Origin: Gibbsiella quercinecans
Lineage (GTDB): Bacteria > Pseudomonadota > Gammaproteobacteria > Enterobacterales > Enterobacteriaceae
NCBI RefSeq assembly: GCF_002291425.1
Contig: NZ_CP014136.1
Span: 1,550,001-1,614,000 of the forward strand
Reading direction: 5' to 3'
Length of the DNA stretch: 64,000 bases
A model generated the notes under the pieces. The model was not told where the DNA came from. It was given only the letters and a program-made list of their open reading frames with translations, and did not search any database. Position numbers and translations under genes: made by a program. Positions 18,663-27,078 of the stretch are shown in pieces. Position 1 is the first letter of the stretch. Each line of letters starts with the position of its first letter.

Positions 18663-19505
18663 ATGACCTGCGATATCACCCCCAATGAAAGAACAGTGAC
18701 TGGCGCCACCGTAAAACTGGGCGCCCCCCCGCAGCGGCCCAGAGGCTATTATCGCCATCTGCGCGGGTTCTTACTGCCGATTGCTTTGTTGTTGGCGGTG
18801 GAAGGCATTGTGCGCATTGGCTGGGTGCCGGCCTATGTGATGCCGCCGCCGAGCGAAATCTGGCTAAGCTTTGCCGAACTGGCCCAAGGCCCGCTTTGGC
18901 AGCATATTCTGGCCAGTTCCCTGCGCGTGCTCACCGGCTTTACGCTAGGCGCCGGCCTAGCACTGTTACTCGGTGCGCTGGTCGGGTTAAGCAAAGTGCT
19001 GGAAGCCTACCTTGATCCGATGTTCCAGGCGCTGCGGGCGGTGCCAAGCCTGGCGTGGGTGCCGCTGTTGCTGATCTGGCTCGGGATAGACGAAGGCGCC
19101 AAGATCACCCTGATCGCCATCGGCTCGTTCTTCCCGGTCTATCTGAACCTGGTCGCCGGTGTGCGCAATGTGGATCGCAAGCTGGTCGAAGTGGGCACCC
19201 TGTACGGTTTTTCCAAAATCAGGCTGGTGCGCCGGATCATTATCCCGGCCGCCCAGCCGTACCTCTTCACCGGCCTGCGCGCGGGGCTGTCTATGGCCTG
19301 GCTGTGCGTGGTGGCGGCGGAACTGCTGGCGGCCACCCAGGGTATTGGCTACCTGCTCACCGACGGGCGGGAAACCTCCCGGCCGGATCTGGTGCTGGTC
19401 GCCATTATTACCCTGGCCCTGATGGGCAAGATAACCGACAGCCTGCTCAAATCATTAGAAACCAAGGCCCTGTCCTGGCGCGACGGTTACGCCGGTGAGG
19501 AGTGA
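18663..19505 (+). CDS. Sulfonate-type ABC transporter permease
   Basis: 280 residues from ATG 18663, one base after the upstream stop, with a GAGGAAAA ribosome site; a TTG 15 bp earlier is less likely. A ~35-residue cytoplasmic head precedes six membrane segments of the SsuC class. The EAA loop is in LVEVGTLYGFSKIRLVRRIIIP. It forms the membrane channel for the neighbouring binding protein and ATPase. Confidence 0.9.
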   Translation: MTCDITPNERTVTGATVKLGAPPQRPRGYYRHLRGFLLPIALLLAVEGIVRIGWVPAYVMPPPSEIWLSFAELAQGPLWQHILASSLRVLTGFTLGAGLALLLGALVGLSKVLEAYLDPMFQALRAVPSLAWVPLLLIWLGIDEGAKITLIAIGSFFPVYLNLVAGVRNVDRKLVEVGTLYGFSKIRLVRRIIIPAAQPYLFTGLRAGLSMAWLCVVAAELLAATQGIGYLLTDGRETSRPDLVLVAIITLALMGKITDSLLKSLETKALSWRDGYAGEE

Positions 19506-19507
19506 TC

Positions 19508-20236
19508 ATGAGTACCCTGTTACGCCTTGAAAACATCAAAAAAACCTACAACCAGCGCACCGTGTTGAGCAACGTCAGCATTGAACTGCGGGCGGGGGAA
19601 GTGATCAGCCTGATCGGCCCCAGCGGCTGCGGCAAAAGCACCCTGCTACGGATTGCCGCCGGGTTGGATCGCGCCTTTCACGGCAGCCTGGACATCGCCC
19701 ACGCCGCGGCGGGGAACGCCAAAAACGCCATCGGCGTGGTGTTCCAGGAGCCGCGCCTGATGCCGTGGCTGACGGTGGCGCAAAACGTCGGGTTTGAAGA
19801 CGGCAACAACGCCGATAGCCAGTGGGTAAACCAGCTGATTGCCGACGTCGGCCTGGCCGGGCATGAGCACGCCCTGCCCAAACAGCTTTCCGGCGGCCAG
19901 GCCCAGCGGGTGGCGATTGCCCGCGGCCTTTACAGCAAGCCGCAGGTACTGCTGATGGATGAGCCTTTTAGCGCCGTCGATGCCTTCACCCGCATGCATT
20001 TGCAAGAGCTGGTGGAACAACTGGCCCGCCAGTACCACATTGCCCTGCTGCTGGTCACGCACGATCTGGATGAAGCTTTTTACCTAAGCGATCGCGTGCT
20101 GATCCTGGGCGGCACCCCCGGGCATATCATCCAGGAGGTCAACGTGGCCGTCGCCAGGCCGCGCGATCGGCGCGACGATCAATTAGCCCATCTGAAAGCC
20201 GGGGCGCTCACGGAGCTGATTAAAATCCACGCCTGA
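19508..20236 (+). CDS. Sulfonate-type ABC transporter ATP-binding protein
   Basis: 242 residues from ATG 19508, with a GAGGAG ribosome site overlapping the permease stop. It has Walker A GPSGCGKST, Q-loop VVFQEPRLMPW, signature LSGGQAQR, Walker B VLLMDEPFSAVD and H-loop VTHDLDEA. The QEPRLMPW motif is characteristic of SsuB/TauB/NrtD ATPases. Confidence 0.92.
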   Translation: MSTLLRLENIKKTYNQRTVLSNVSIELRAGEVISLIGPSGCGKSTLLRIAAGLDRAFHGSLDIAHAAAGNAKNAIGVVFQEPRLMPWLTVAQNVGFEDGNNADSQWVNQLIADVGLAGHEHALPKQLSGGQAQRVAIARGLYSKPQVLLMDEPFSAVDAFTRMHLQELVEQLARQYHIALLLVTHDLDEAFYLSDRVLILGGTPGHIIQEVNVAVARPRDRRDDQLAHLKAGALTELIKIHA

Positions 20237-20359
20237 TACCGCTGGAGCGACGGCGGGTATATTCACAGAGTGACTATAGAAAGCTTATAAAAGTATTTGA
20301 TTCGGGCAACGCGGGAGCACACTATCATAGCTATAACCTAATGAATTCATCCAAACTTA

Positions 20360-20419
20360 TATACCCGTTGTGCGTGAATTTGCTTCCACACACCTGCAAC
20401 CTGAAGTATGAAGGGTATA
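20360..20419. repeat. 60-bp miniature ERIC-like element
   Basis: The interval starts TATACCC and ends with the same right terminus (CTGCAACCTGAAGTATGAAG then GGTATA) as the longer ERIC-type elements in this window, but lacks the ERIC core. It lies between the transporter operon and epsC, just before the probable epsC ribosome site. Confidence 0.55.
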
Positions 20420-20471
20420 TAGCGTTACTGTGATATCCCTATTGTGATGCTGTTTTAAGAGGTAAACCACT

Positions 20472-21437
20472 ATGCCGGAATTGGGTGAATTGTTTTATAT
20501 CCCGCAGAAAAATATCAACTGGCATTTAGACAGCATCGTTGACGAATTAAAAAATGTTCGTCAGCAGTGGCGTGATAAATACCAGCAGGGTAATTATCAA
20601 AATAAACGTTTGCTCCCGTCGAAAGAAAACGTCAGTAATATTACCGATACGCTATCAAAAGTCTTGTATCCGATGCGATTAGGCGCAACCGATCTCAAAA
20701 AAGAGAGCGAAGATTATTATGTGGGATACCTGCTGGGCAACGCGCTGGAACGCCTGGCGGAAGAAGCCACGCTGGAATTACGCTATAGCGCCGGCGAACA
20801 ATCCCATCCTGGCGATGAGGCGCCAGAGGCGCAAGAAGCCATCAACCGCATCAAGCAGTTCGCCGCACAGTTGCCAACGATACGCAAACTGCTGGACAGC
20901 GATATTCTGGCTGCCTATCAGGGTGACCCTTCCGCCCGCAGTATGGATGAAGTGCTGCTGTGCTACCCCGGTATTCACGCCGTTATCCATTACCGCCTGG
21001 CCCACGAGCTGTACCGGCTAGAACTGCCGCTGCTGGCGCGGTTGATGACGGAAAAAGCGCATAGCCAGACCGGTATCGACATTCACCCCGGCGCGCAAAT
21101 TGACGAAGGGTTCTTCATCGATCACGGCACCGGTGTAGTCATCGGCGAAACGGCGATCATTGGCAAGCGTGTGCGCATTTACCAGGCCGTCACGCTGGGC
21201 GCCAAGCGCTTTATCACCGACGCCGATGGCAATTTGCAAAAACGCTATCCGCGCCACCCGATCGTTGAAGACGATGTTGTGATCTATGCCGGGGCAACGC
21301 TGCTGGGGCGTATTACCATCGGCGCCCGTTCGAGCATCGGCGGTAACGTCTGGTTAACCCGCGACACGCCGCCGGACAGTAATATTCGGCAGGCCAGTTT
21401 ATTACAAAGCCAATTTAAAGATGGCGATGGCATTTAA
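20472..21437 (+). CDS. epsC: Serine O-acetyltransferase, EpsC/SrpH type
   Basis: 321 residues. The first ~150 form an alpha-helical N-terminal region longer than in E. coli CysE, and the C-terminal part is a left-handed beta-helix: GIDIHPGAQIDEGFFIDHG, the VVIGETAIIGKRVRIYQ repeats, then a C-terminal tail. It transfers acetyl from acetyl-CoA to serine, giving O-acetylserine for cysteine synthesis; His in IDHGTG is the likely catalytic base. It heads the encapsulin/sulfur-carrier gene set. Family 2A encapsulin loci are known to carry such a gene (srpH on the sulfur-regulated Synechococcus plasmid). The last ~40 codons and 33 bp downstream reappear at 28642-28791. Confidence 0.92.
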   Translation: MPELGELFYIPQKNINWHLDSIVDELKNVRQQWRDKYQQGNYQNKRLLPSKENVSNITDTLSKVLYPMRLGATDLKKESEDYYVGYLLGNALERLAEEATLELRYSAGEQSHPGDEAPEAQEAINRIKQFAAQLPTIRKLLDSDILAAYQGDPSARSMDEVLLCYPGIHAVIHYRLAHELYRLELPLLARLMTEKAHSQTGIDIHPGAQIDEGFFIDHGTGVVIGETAIIGKRVRIYQAVTLGAKRFITDADGNLQKRYPRHPIVEDDVVIYAGATLLGRITIGARSSIGGNVWLTRDTPPDSNIRQASLLQSQFKDGDGI

Positions 21438-21550
21438 CCTAACGGCTTATTCTCTTTCTGGTTTTTATTACAAAGGCATATCAACAACACCTAAACATTG
21501 CCGAGTGCGTAAAAAATAATAGGAACATCATAATAAATCATATTATTCAA

Positions 21551-21748
21551 AATACTCTAAATAATTCGAGTTGCAGAAAGGCGGCGACGCAGCGACAAAT
21601 TCGTCAGGAACGAATTTGCCTGGCCTCTGGCCAGCCTCCGGTGAGAGACAAGGATGTCTCTCATTAATCCCCAGGAGCTTACTCAGGTAAGTGACTGGGG
21701 TGAGTGAGGAAAGCCAACACATCTGCAACTTGAAGTATGACGAGTATA
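21551..21748. repeat. ERIC-type repeat, 198 bp
   Basis: The left end AATAATTCGAGTTGCAG and right end CTGCAACTTGAAGTATG are the shared termini of this repeat family. The ERIC core (CCCCAGGAGCTTACTC, then AAGTGACTGGGGTGAG) lies near 21670-21704. The element fills most of the epsC-cysM gap, so the two genes may be linked by a transcript carrying a large hairpin. Confidence 0.85.
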
Positions 21749-21772
21749 AATCCCCAGCGTACGGAAATGAGC

Positions 21773-22675
21773 ATGAGTATTCTTGATATGGTAGGCAATA
21801 CGCCATTATTAGCCCTGCCGCATTTTTCTGAAGAAACGCCGGGCGTTTTACTGCTGGCAAAAGCGGAATTCATGAACCCCAGCGGTTCGGTAAAAGACCG
21901 GGCGGCAAAGGCCATGGTACTTGACGGGATCGCCCAAGGGAAACTGGTGCGTGGAAAAACCATCATCGACGCCACCAGCGGCAATACCGGCATTGCCTAC
22001 GCCATGATAGGCGCAGCGCTGGGGTACAAGGTGGTGCTGTATATGCCGCAGAACACCAGCATTGAGCGTAAACAGATCATCCGCCATTACGGCGCCACCA
22101 TTGTGGAAACCGATCCGCTGGAAGGTTCCGACGGTGCCTATCTGGCGGTGAAAGCGCAGGTAGAGCACGATCCCGAGCGCTATTTTTATCCCGATCAGTA
22201 CAACAACCCCGTAAACCCCCGCACGCATTTTGCCACCACAGGTTGGGAAATCTGGCAGCAAACGCAGCGCAGCATCACGCATTTCATCGCCAGCATGGGC
22301 ACCTCCGGCAGCTTTGTCGGCAGTGCCCGGCGCTTGAAGCAAGAAAACCCACGAATTCAAACGCTGGCGGTGCAGCCGGCTTCCCCACTGCATGGCATTG
22401 AAGGCACGAAGCACATGGCCAGCAGCATCAAACCCGGCATTTTGGATGAAACCTTGCTAGACGGCGTGGTGACGGTAACGACGGAAGAAGCCTATGCCGC
22501 AACCCGCCGTCTGGCGAAACATGAAGGCATTTTTGCCGGCATCTCTTCCGGCGCCAACGTGGCGGCGGCCTTCAGGCTGGCGCAAACGCTGCCCAGCGGC
22601 TCAGTGGTGGTCACACTGCTTTGCGATACCGGTTCTCGCTATCTGGCAGACCCTTTTTGGAATGAACGCGAATGA
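21773..22675 (+). CDS. PLP-dependent cysteine synthase (CysM-like)
   Basis: 300 residues from ATG 21773, chosen because the GGAA at 21763-21766 is well spaced for it but not for the ATG six bases earlier. PLP Lys41 is in NPSGSVKDR, the substrate loop TSGNTG is residues 68-73, and the phosphate-binding glycine/serine region is MGTSGSF. Such enzymes add sulfide, thiosulfate or a protein thiocarboxylate to an activated serine. The CysO-like carrier, JAMM peptidase and MoeZ-like enzyme encoded next suggest the sulfur donor is a protein thiocarboxylate, as for mycobacterial CysM. The activated serine is probably O-acetylserine from the EpsC enzyme (inference). Confidence 0.88.
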   Translation: MSILDMVGNTPLLALPHFSEETPGVLLLAKAEFMNPSGSVKDRAAKAMVLDGIAQGKLVRGKTIIDATSGNTGIAYAMIGAALGYKVVLYMPQNTSIERKQIIRHYGATIVETDPLEGSDGAYLAVKAQVEHDPERYFYPDQYNNPVNPRTHFATTGWEIWQQTQRSITHFIASMGTSGSFVGSARRLKQENPRIQTLAVQPASPLHGIEGTKHMASSIKPGILDETLLDGVVTVTTEEAYAATRRLAKHEGIFAGISSGANVAAAFRLAQTLPSGSVVVTLLCDTGSRYLADPFWNERE

Positions 22676-23100
22676 TTCGATTAACAACGGAAACGGAACG
22701 CCTGATCCGCACAGAAGGCGAAAAAACCTACCCTAACGAGTGCTGCGGCGCGCTGTTGGGCAACTTCGACAAGAACGGCGATGCGCAAGTGGCGGCGCTG
22801 CTGCCGATCGTCAATGCACGCGAAGCGCAGGAGCAGTATCACCGCTTTGTCATCACCGCCGACGATTATCTCTTGGCAGAGCGTACCGCACGGGCGCAGG
22901 GCGTTGACGTGGTCGGATTCTATCATTCACACCCGGATCACCCGGCGATCCCTTCCGATTATGACCGCGAGCACGCCCTGCCGTTTTACGCCTACATCAT
23001 TGTCGCCGTGGCCCAGGGGCAATCTGGCGATCTCACCAGTTGGCGGTTGGCGCAGGATCGCCAGCGTTTTGATCAGGAAACGGTCAGCGTGGCGCAGTAA
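22672..23100 (+). CDS. JAMM/M67-family zinc metallopeptidase (Mec-like)
   Basis: 142 residues; its ATG overlaps the cysteine-synthase stop (ATGA). The JAMM motif is complete: Glu23, then His85-x-His87-x7-Ser95-x2-Asp98 (HSHPDHPAIPSDYD). In actinobacteria the Mec peptidase releases cysteine from a CysO-cysteine adduct. QbsD-like JAMM proteins instead trim sulfur-carrier tails to expose Gly-Gly. Either job, or both, fits this gene, since the adjacent carrier has residues beyond its Gly-Gly. Predicted cytoplasmic. Confidence 0.9.
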   Translation: MIRLTTETERLIRTEGEKTYPNECCGALLGNFDKNGDAQVAALLPIVNAREAQEQYHRFVITADDYLLAERTARAQGVDVVGFYHSHPDHPAIPSDYDREHALPFYAYIIVAVAQGQSGDLTSWRLAQDRQRFDQETVSVAQ

Positions 23101-23155
23101 CCCGATAACCGGGGCAAAGCGCCCCGATGTTGAACATGGCAGAGAGAGCATAACA

Positions 23156-23446
23156 ATGGCAGCAACATTATTGATTCCGACCGCATTACGCGCCTTTACC
23201 GATGGCCAGGGGAAAGTGAGCCTGGAGGGAGAAACCGTTGGGCAACTGGTGGCCGCATTGGCAACACGCTATCCCGATATCCATCAGCACCTCTATGAAG
23301 ACGATGGCTCGCTGCGCTCGTTTATCAACCTGTACGTGGGCGAAACCAATATCAAAACCACCGGCGGCCTGGATACGCCGGTCAAAAACGGCGATGACGT
23401 GATTCTGGTGCCCGCCATCGCAGGCGGCGCAGGGGCGCGGGTATGA
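23156..23446 (+). CDS. CysO-like ubiquitin-fold sulfur carrier (MoaD/ThiS family)
   Basis: 96 residues, read from the ATG at 23156; a longer in-frame extension running back through the peptidase gene is an artefact. Beta-grasp fold with IPTALRAFTDGQ, LRSFINLYVG and a C-terminal VPAIAGG at Gly90-Gly91. Unlike typical carriers it does not end at Gly-Gly but continues AGARV. The Gly carboxylate would be adenylated and thiolated by the MoeZ-like enzyme, whose ATG overlaps this stop. The tail implies a pro-form that needs trimming, plausibly by the JAMM peptidase encoded just upstream. The sequence is close in pattern to mycobacterial CysO. Confidence 0.88.
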   Translation: MAATLLIPTALRAFTDGQGKVSLEGETVGQLVAALATRYPDIHQHLYEDDGSLRSFINLYVGETNIKTTGGLDTPVKNGDDVILVPAIAGGAGARV

Positions 23447-24618
23447 GCCTTCCCAGCATTATTCCTGACGATCGCCTGGCAACGTTGTCGCATGCCGAGA
23501 TCGCGCGTTACAGCCGCCACCTGCTGCTGGCGGAGGTCGGGCTGGAAGGGCAGCAGCGGCTGAAAAGCGCGCGGGTATTGTTGATCGGTACCGGTGGCCT
23601 GGGCGCACCGGTGGCGCTGTATTTGGCTGCCGCCGGCGTGGGTACGATCGGCATTGTGGATTTCGATTTTGTTGAGGTTTCCAACCTGCAGCGGCAAATC
23701 ATCCACAGCACCAAAGACATCGATCGCCCCAAGGTCGCCTCCGCCAAAGATAAAATCCGCGCCATTAACCCGGATATCGAGGTGGTGACCTACAACACCC
23801 AGCTCAGCAGTAAAAACGCGCTGGAGATCATTCGCAATTACGACATCGTCGTCGACGGTACCGATAACTACCCTACCCGCTACCTGATCAACGATGCCTG
23901 CGTGCTGCTCGGCAAGCCTAACGTATACGGTTCCATCTTCCAGTTTGAAGGCCAGGCGAGCGTGTTCTACGCCAAAAACGGCCCGTGCTATCGCTGCCTT
24001 TACCCGGCGCCACCGCCGCCAGGGCTGGTGCCCTCCTGCGCCGAAGGCGGCGTCGTCGGCGTGCTGCCCGGCATCATTGGCACCATTCAGGCCGCCGAGG
24101 CCATCAAACTGATCATCGGCGGCAACGACAGCCTGATCGGCCGCCTGCTGCTGTTCGATGTCTGGCAGATGAAACAGCGTGAGCTGAAGCTGGAAAAAGA
24201 TCCCAACTGCCCTGTCTGTGGCGAGCACCCAACGATCCATGCGCTGATCGACTATGAGGAGTTCTGCGGCCTGAAGCCCACGGAAGAGGAAACACCGATC
24301 GAAAGCGTCACGGCCCGCGAGCTGAAAACCTGGTTGGATGCCAAAAAACCGCTGCAGTTGATTGATATTCGCGAGCCGCACGAGCGGGCGATTGTGAAGT
24401 TCCCAGATGCCAAGGTGATCCCACTGGGGCAGATCGTGCGCCGTATTGCCGAGTTTGATCCTGCCGTGGACGCAGTGTTCCTGTGCAAGATCGGCCAGCG
24501 CAGTCTGTTCGCCATCCGTGCGCTGCAGCGCGCCGGCTACACCGGCCGGGTACTGAATTTGAAAGACGGCATTAACGCGTGGGCGCAGGATGTGGATACC
24601 AGCCTGCCCCAGTACTGA
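23443..24618 (+). CDS. MoeZ-like E1 adenylyltransferase with rhodanese domain
   Basis: 391 residues. The N-terminal ThiF/MoeB domain has the nucleotide-binding GTGGLGAPVALYLA and VDFDFVEVSNLQRQ, plus two zinc CxxC pairs (CYRC and CPVC). The C-terminal rhodanese domain from ~285 has active-site Cys348 in FLCKIGQRS. It should adenylate the C-terminal glycine of the adjacent carrier protein and pass a persulfide sulfur to it as a thiocarboxylate. The start overlaps the carrier stop. Persulfide could come from the cysteine desulfurase encoded two genes downstream. Confidence 0.93.
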   Translation: MSLPSIIPDDRLATLSHAEIARYSRHLLLAEVGLEGQQRLKSARVLLIGTGGLGAPVALYLAAAGVGTIGIVDFDFVEVSNLQRQIIHSTKDIDRPKVASAKDKIRAINPDIEVVTYNTQLSSKNALEIIRNYDIVVDGTDNYPTRYLINDACVLLGKPNVYGSIFQFEGQASVFYAKNGPCYRCLYPAPPPPGLVPSCAEGGVVGVLPGIIGTIQAAEAIKLIIGGNDSLIGRLLLFDVWQMKQRELKLEKDPNCPVCGEHPTIHALIDYEEFCGLKPTEEETPIESVTARELKTWLDAKKPLQLIDIREPHERAIVKFPDAKVIPLGQIVRRIAEFDPAVDAVFLCKIGQRSLFAIRALQRAGYTGRVLNLKDGINAWAQDVDTSLPQY

Positions 24619-24674
24619 AAACGTTGACCTGTGTAAAAAAACACTCACTGAAAGTAAAAATTAAGGGAAACACC

Positions 24675-25619
24675 ATGACAGATAAAAACGTTCTTAACGC
24701 TCTGGGGCGTGACGCCGCGTATCAACTGGCCAACGTGACCAAAACGGCGCCGCAGTTTGGGGCGATCACGCCGCGCTGGGTCAGCTATTTTCTGGACTAC
24801 AAAGGGCTTGAGGCCGGGATCTATCGCGTTAACAAAGTGGTGGAAGGCGATACCCCGCTGGATGCGCTGTGCAGCCAGGATCCCACCCGCATTGAAATCC
24901 CTAAAGGCTATATCGAATACCAGACGCAGCCGCGTGAATACCAGTTGGACTCCATCGCCACCATCGTTAACGTCGATACCAAAATCGCTGATATTTACAG
25001 CTCGCCGTTCGATCAGGCTTCCGAACAAATCGCGTTGGCGATTGAAAGCCTGCGCGAGCGCCAGGAAAGCCAGCTAATCAATAACGATGACTATGGCCTG
25101 CTGAAGAACGTTGCCGATGCCCAACGTATCCAGACGCGCAACGGCCGCCCAACGCCGGACGATCTGGATGAGCTGATTGCCAAGGTGTGGAAAGAGCCCT
25201 CGTTCTTCCTCGCCCACCCGCGCGCCATCGCGGCGTTTGCCCGTGAAGCCACGCGCCGCGGGGTGCCGCCGGTCACCGTCAACCTGCACGGCGGTACCTT
25301 TATTTTGTGGCGCGGCATCCCGCTGATCCCTTCGGATAAACTGTTTGTCGACGGGTTGAAAAACCCGAAAGGCAAAGGCGGCAAAACCAATATCCTGCTG
25401 ATCCGTTCCGGCGAGAGCAAACGCGGCGTGCTGGGCCTGTACCAGTCCGGGCTGCCAAATGAACAATCCCGTGGCCTGTCAGTGCGCTTCCGCGGCATTG
25501 ACGACAACGGCGTCGCCTCCTACCTGCTTTCACTCTATTGCTCCGCCGCCATTCTGGCCGATGATGCCATCGCCGTATTGGAAGACGTTGAAGTAGGTGA
25601 ATATTATGACTACGAATAA
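24675..25619 (+). CDS. Family 2A encapsulin shell protein (SrpI-like)
   Basis: 314 residues from ATG 24675 behind an AAGGGAAA ribosome site. It has the HK97 phage-capsid-derived fold of family 2A encapsulins: an N-terminal ANVTKTAPQF...ITPRWVSYFLDY arm, AGIYRVNKVV, then EYQTQPREYQLDSI, DIYSSPFDQ, VWKEPSFFLAHP, IPLIPSDK, GLSVRFRGID and SYLLSLYCSAA segments. These match cyanobacterial SrpI closely from memory. Such proteins assemble into closed icosahedral shells that package a cysteine desulfurase. The cargo gene follows, overlapping by 14 bp. In related loci the compartment has been linked to sulfur storage. Confidence 0.95.
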   Translation: MTDKNVLNALGRDAAYQLANVTKTAPQFGAITPRWVSYFLDYKGLEAGIYRVNKVVEGDTPLDALCSQDPTRIEIPKGYIEYQTQPREYQLDSIATIVNVDTKIADIYSSPFDQASEQIALAIESLRERQESQLINNDDYGLLKNVADAQRIQTRNGRPTPDDLDELIAKVWKEPSFFLAHPRAIAAFAREATRRGVPPVTVNLHGGTFILWRGIPLIPSDKLFVDGLKNPKGKGGKTNILLIRSGESKRGVLGLYQSGLPNEQSRGLSVRFRGIDDNGVASYLLSLYCSAAILADDAIAVLEDVEVGEYYDYE

Positions 25620-27078
25620 TCTTTCGCTGCCGGGTTGGCCAGGCAGCGGCGAGCGCTCACCGTCAGCCCGTGATTACGGCCTGCCGGACGAACGTGATTT
25701 GCACGCGCTGCTGGGGGAGCGTGCCCCGAAGCCGCACGCGCCGGATCCGGCCTATGCGCCGCAGGTAGTGCCTTACGGCCAGAATAGCGCCACCGCCGTC
25801 GCACCACGGCCTGGCGTAACGCCATCATCAGTCCCGGCGCCGTTGGCACGCGTCGGCCAAGTGCCGGTGGAACATATCCGCGCCGATTTCCCGATCCTTG
25901 CTGAACAGGTTGACGGCAAACCGCTGGTCTGGCTGGACAACGCGGCCACCACCCAACGGCCAAGGCAGGTTATTGAGCGCATCAGCCACTTTTACCTGCA
26001 TGAAAATTCAAACATTCATCGGGCGGCGCATACGCTGGCCGCACGCTCGACGGATGCCTACGAGGCCGCGCGGGACAAGGTGGCGCGCTTTATCGGTGCG
26101 GGCAGTTCGGCCAATATCGTGTTCGTGCGTGGCACCACCGAAGGGCTGAACCTGATTGCGCAAAGCTATGTCAAACCCCTGCTGCGCCCGGGGGATGAGA
26201 TCATCCTGACCCTGCTGGAACACCACGCCAACATTGTGCCGTGGCAACTGGTGGCTCAAGAGACTGGCGCGGTGCTCCGCGTGGCGCCAGTAGATGAAAA
26301 CGGCCAGTTGATTCTTGAAGAATATAGTCGCCTGTTCAATGACAAAACGCGTTTTGTTTCGGCCACCCACGTATCCAACGCTCTCGGCACCGTGACACCG
26401 GTGCAGGAACTGGTGGCGATCGCCCATCGTTTTGGCGTGCGTATTGCCATTGATGGCGCCCAGTCAATCTCGCATATCCCGGTAAATGTGACCACGTTGG
26501 ACGCCGACTTCTTTGTCTTTTCCGGCCATAAGGTGTTCGGCCCTACCGGCATCGGTGTGGTATACGGCAAGCAGGAGGTACTGGACGAAGCACGCCCGTA
26601 TCAGGGCGGTGGCAATATGATCGCCGATGTCACTTTTGAGCTGACGCGTTACCAACCGGCGCCAAATAAGTTCGAAGCCGGGACAGGCAACATTGCCGAT
26701 GCCGTTGGGCTTGGCGCGGCCATTGATTATGTCACCGCAATCGGAATCACCAATATCGCCCAGTATGAGCATGCGCTGCTGGAATATGGCATTGAGAAAC
26801 TGACGCAGATCCCTGGGCTAAAGCTGATTGGCACCGCCGCCCAAAAGACCAGCGTGTTGTCTTTTGTGCTGGAAGGCCATGAAAATGAAGCGATCGGGCG
26901 CTACCTCAGCCAGGCCGGGATTGCAGTGCGTGCCGGGCACCACTGCGCACAACCGATCCTGCGCCACTTCGGCTACGAAACGACGGTGCGGCCTTCGCTC
27001 GCCTTTTACAATACCCCACAGGAAATTGATTTTCTGGCAGAAAAAATCACGTTGTTGGCAACAGGCTCGCGGCGCTAA
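25606..27078 (+). CDS. Encapsulin-cargo cysteine desulfurase (SufS-like) with N-terminal extension
   Basis: 490 residues from ATG 25606, behind TAGGTGA inside the encapsulin gene. Residues ~1-86 are an extension rich in Pro, Gly and Ala, with the possible short motif DYGLPDERDLHALLG, absent from housekeeping SufS. A type II cysteine desulfurase follows: VWLDNAATTQRP, PLP Lys309 in SGHK and catalytic Cys447 in RAGHHCAQP. The extension is the expected cargo-loading region for the encapsulin shell. The enzyme converts cysteine to alanine and an enzyme persulfide, the sulfur source for storage in the shell or for the carrier protein. Last gene of the set. Confidence 0.93.
   Translation: MTTNNLSLPGWPGSGERSPSARDYGLPDERDLHALLGERAPKPHAPDPAYAPQVVPYGQNSATAVAPRPGVTPSSVPAPLARVGQVPVEHIRADFPILAEQVDGKPLVWLDNAATTQRPRQVIERISHFYLHENSNIHRAAHTLAARSTDAYEAARDKVARFIGAGSSANIVFVRGTTEGLNLIAQSYVKPLLRPGDEIILTLLEHHANIVPWQLVAQETGAVLRVAPVDENGQLILEEYSRLFNDKTRFVSATHVSNALGTVTPVQELVAIAHRFGVRIAIDGAQSISHIPVNVTTLDADFFVFSGHKVFGPTGIGVVYGKQEVLDEARPYQGGGNMIADVTFELTRYQPAPNKFEAGTGNIADAVGLGAAIDYVTAIGITNIAQYEHALLEYGIEKLTQIPGLKLIGTAAQKTSVLSFVLEGHENEAIGRYLSQAGIAVRAGHHCAQPILRHFGYETTVRPSLAFYNTPQEIDFLAEKITLLATGSRR

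Noticed and set aside
22781-23155. N-terminal extension of the CysO-like frame through the JAMM gene
   Set aside because: The extension is out of frame with the peptidase and has no homology; the ATG at 23156 gives the normal carrier length.
23293-24648. 451-codon minus-strand open frame opposite the MoeZ-like gene
   Set aside because: Antisense to a well-supported gene with clear E1 and rhodanese motifs; composition typical of a shadow frame.
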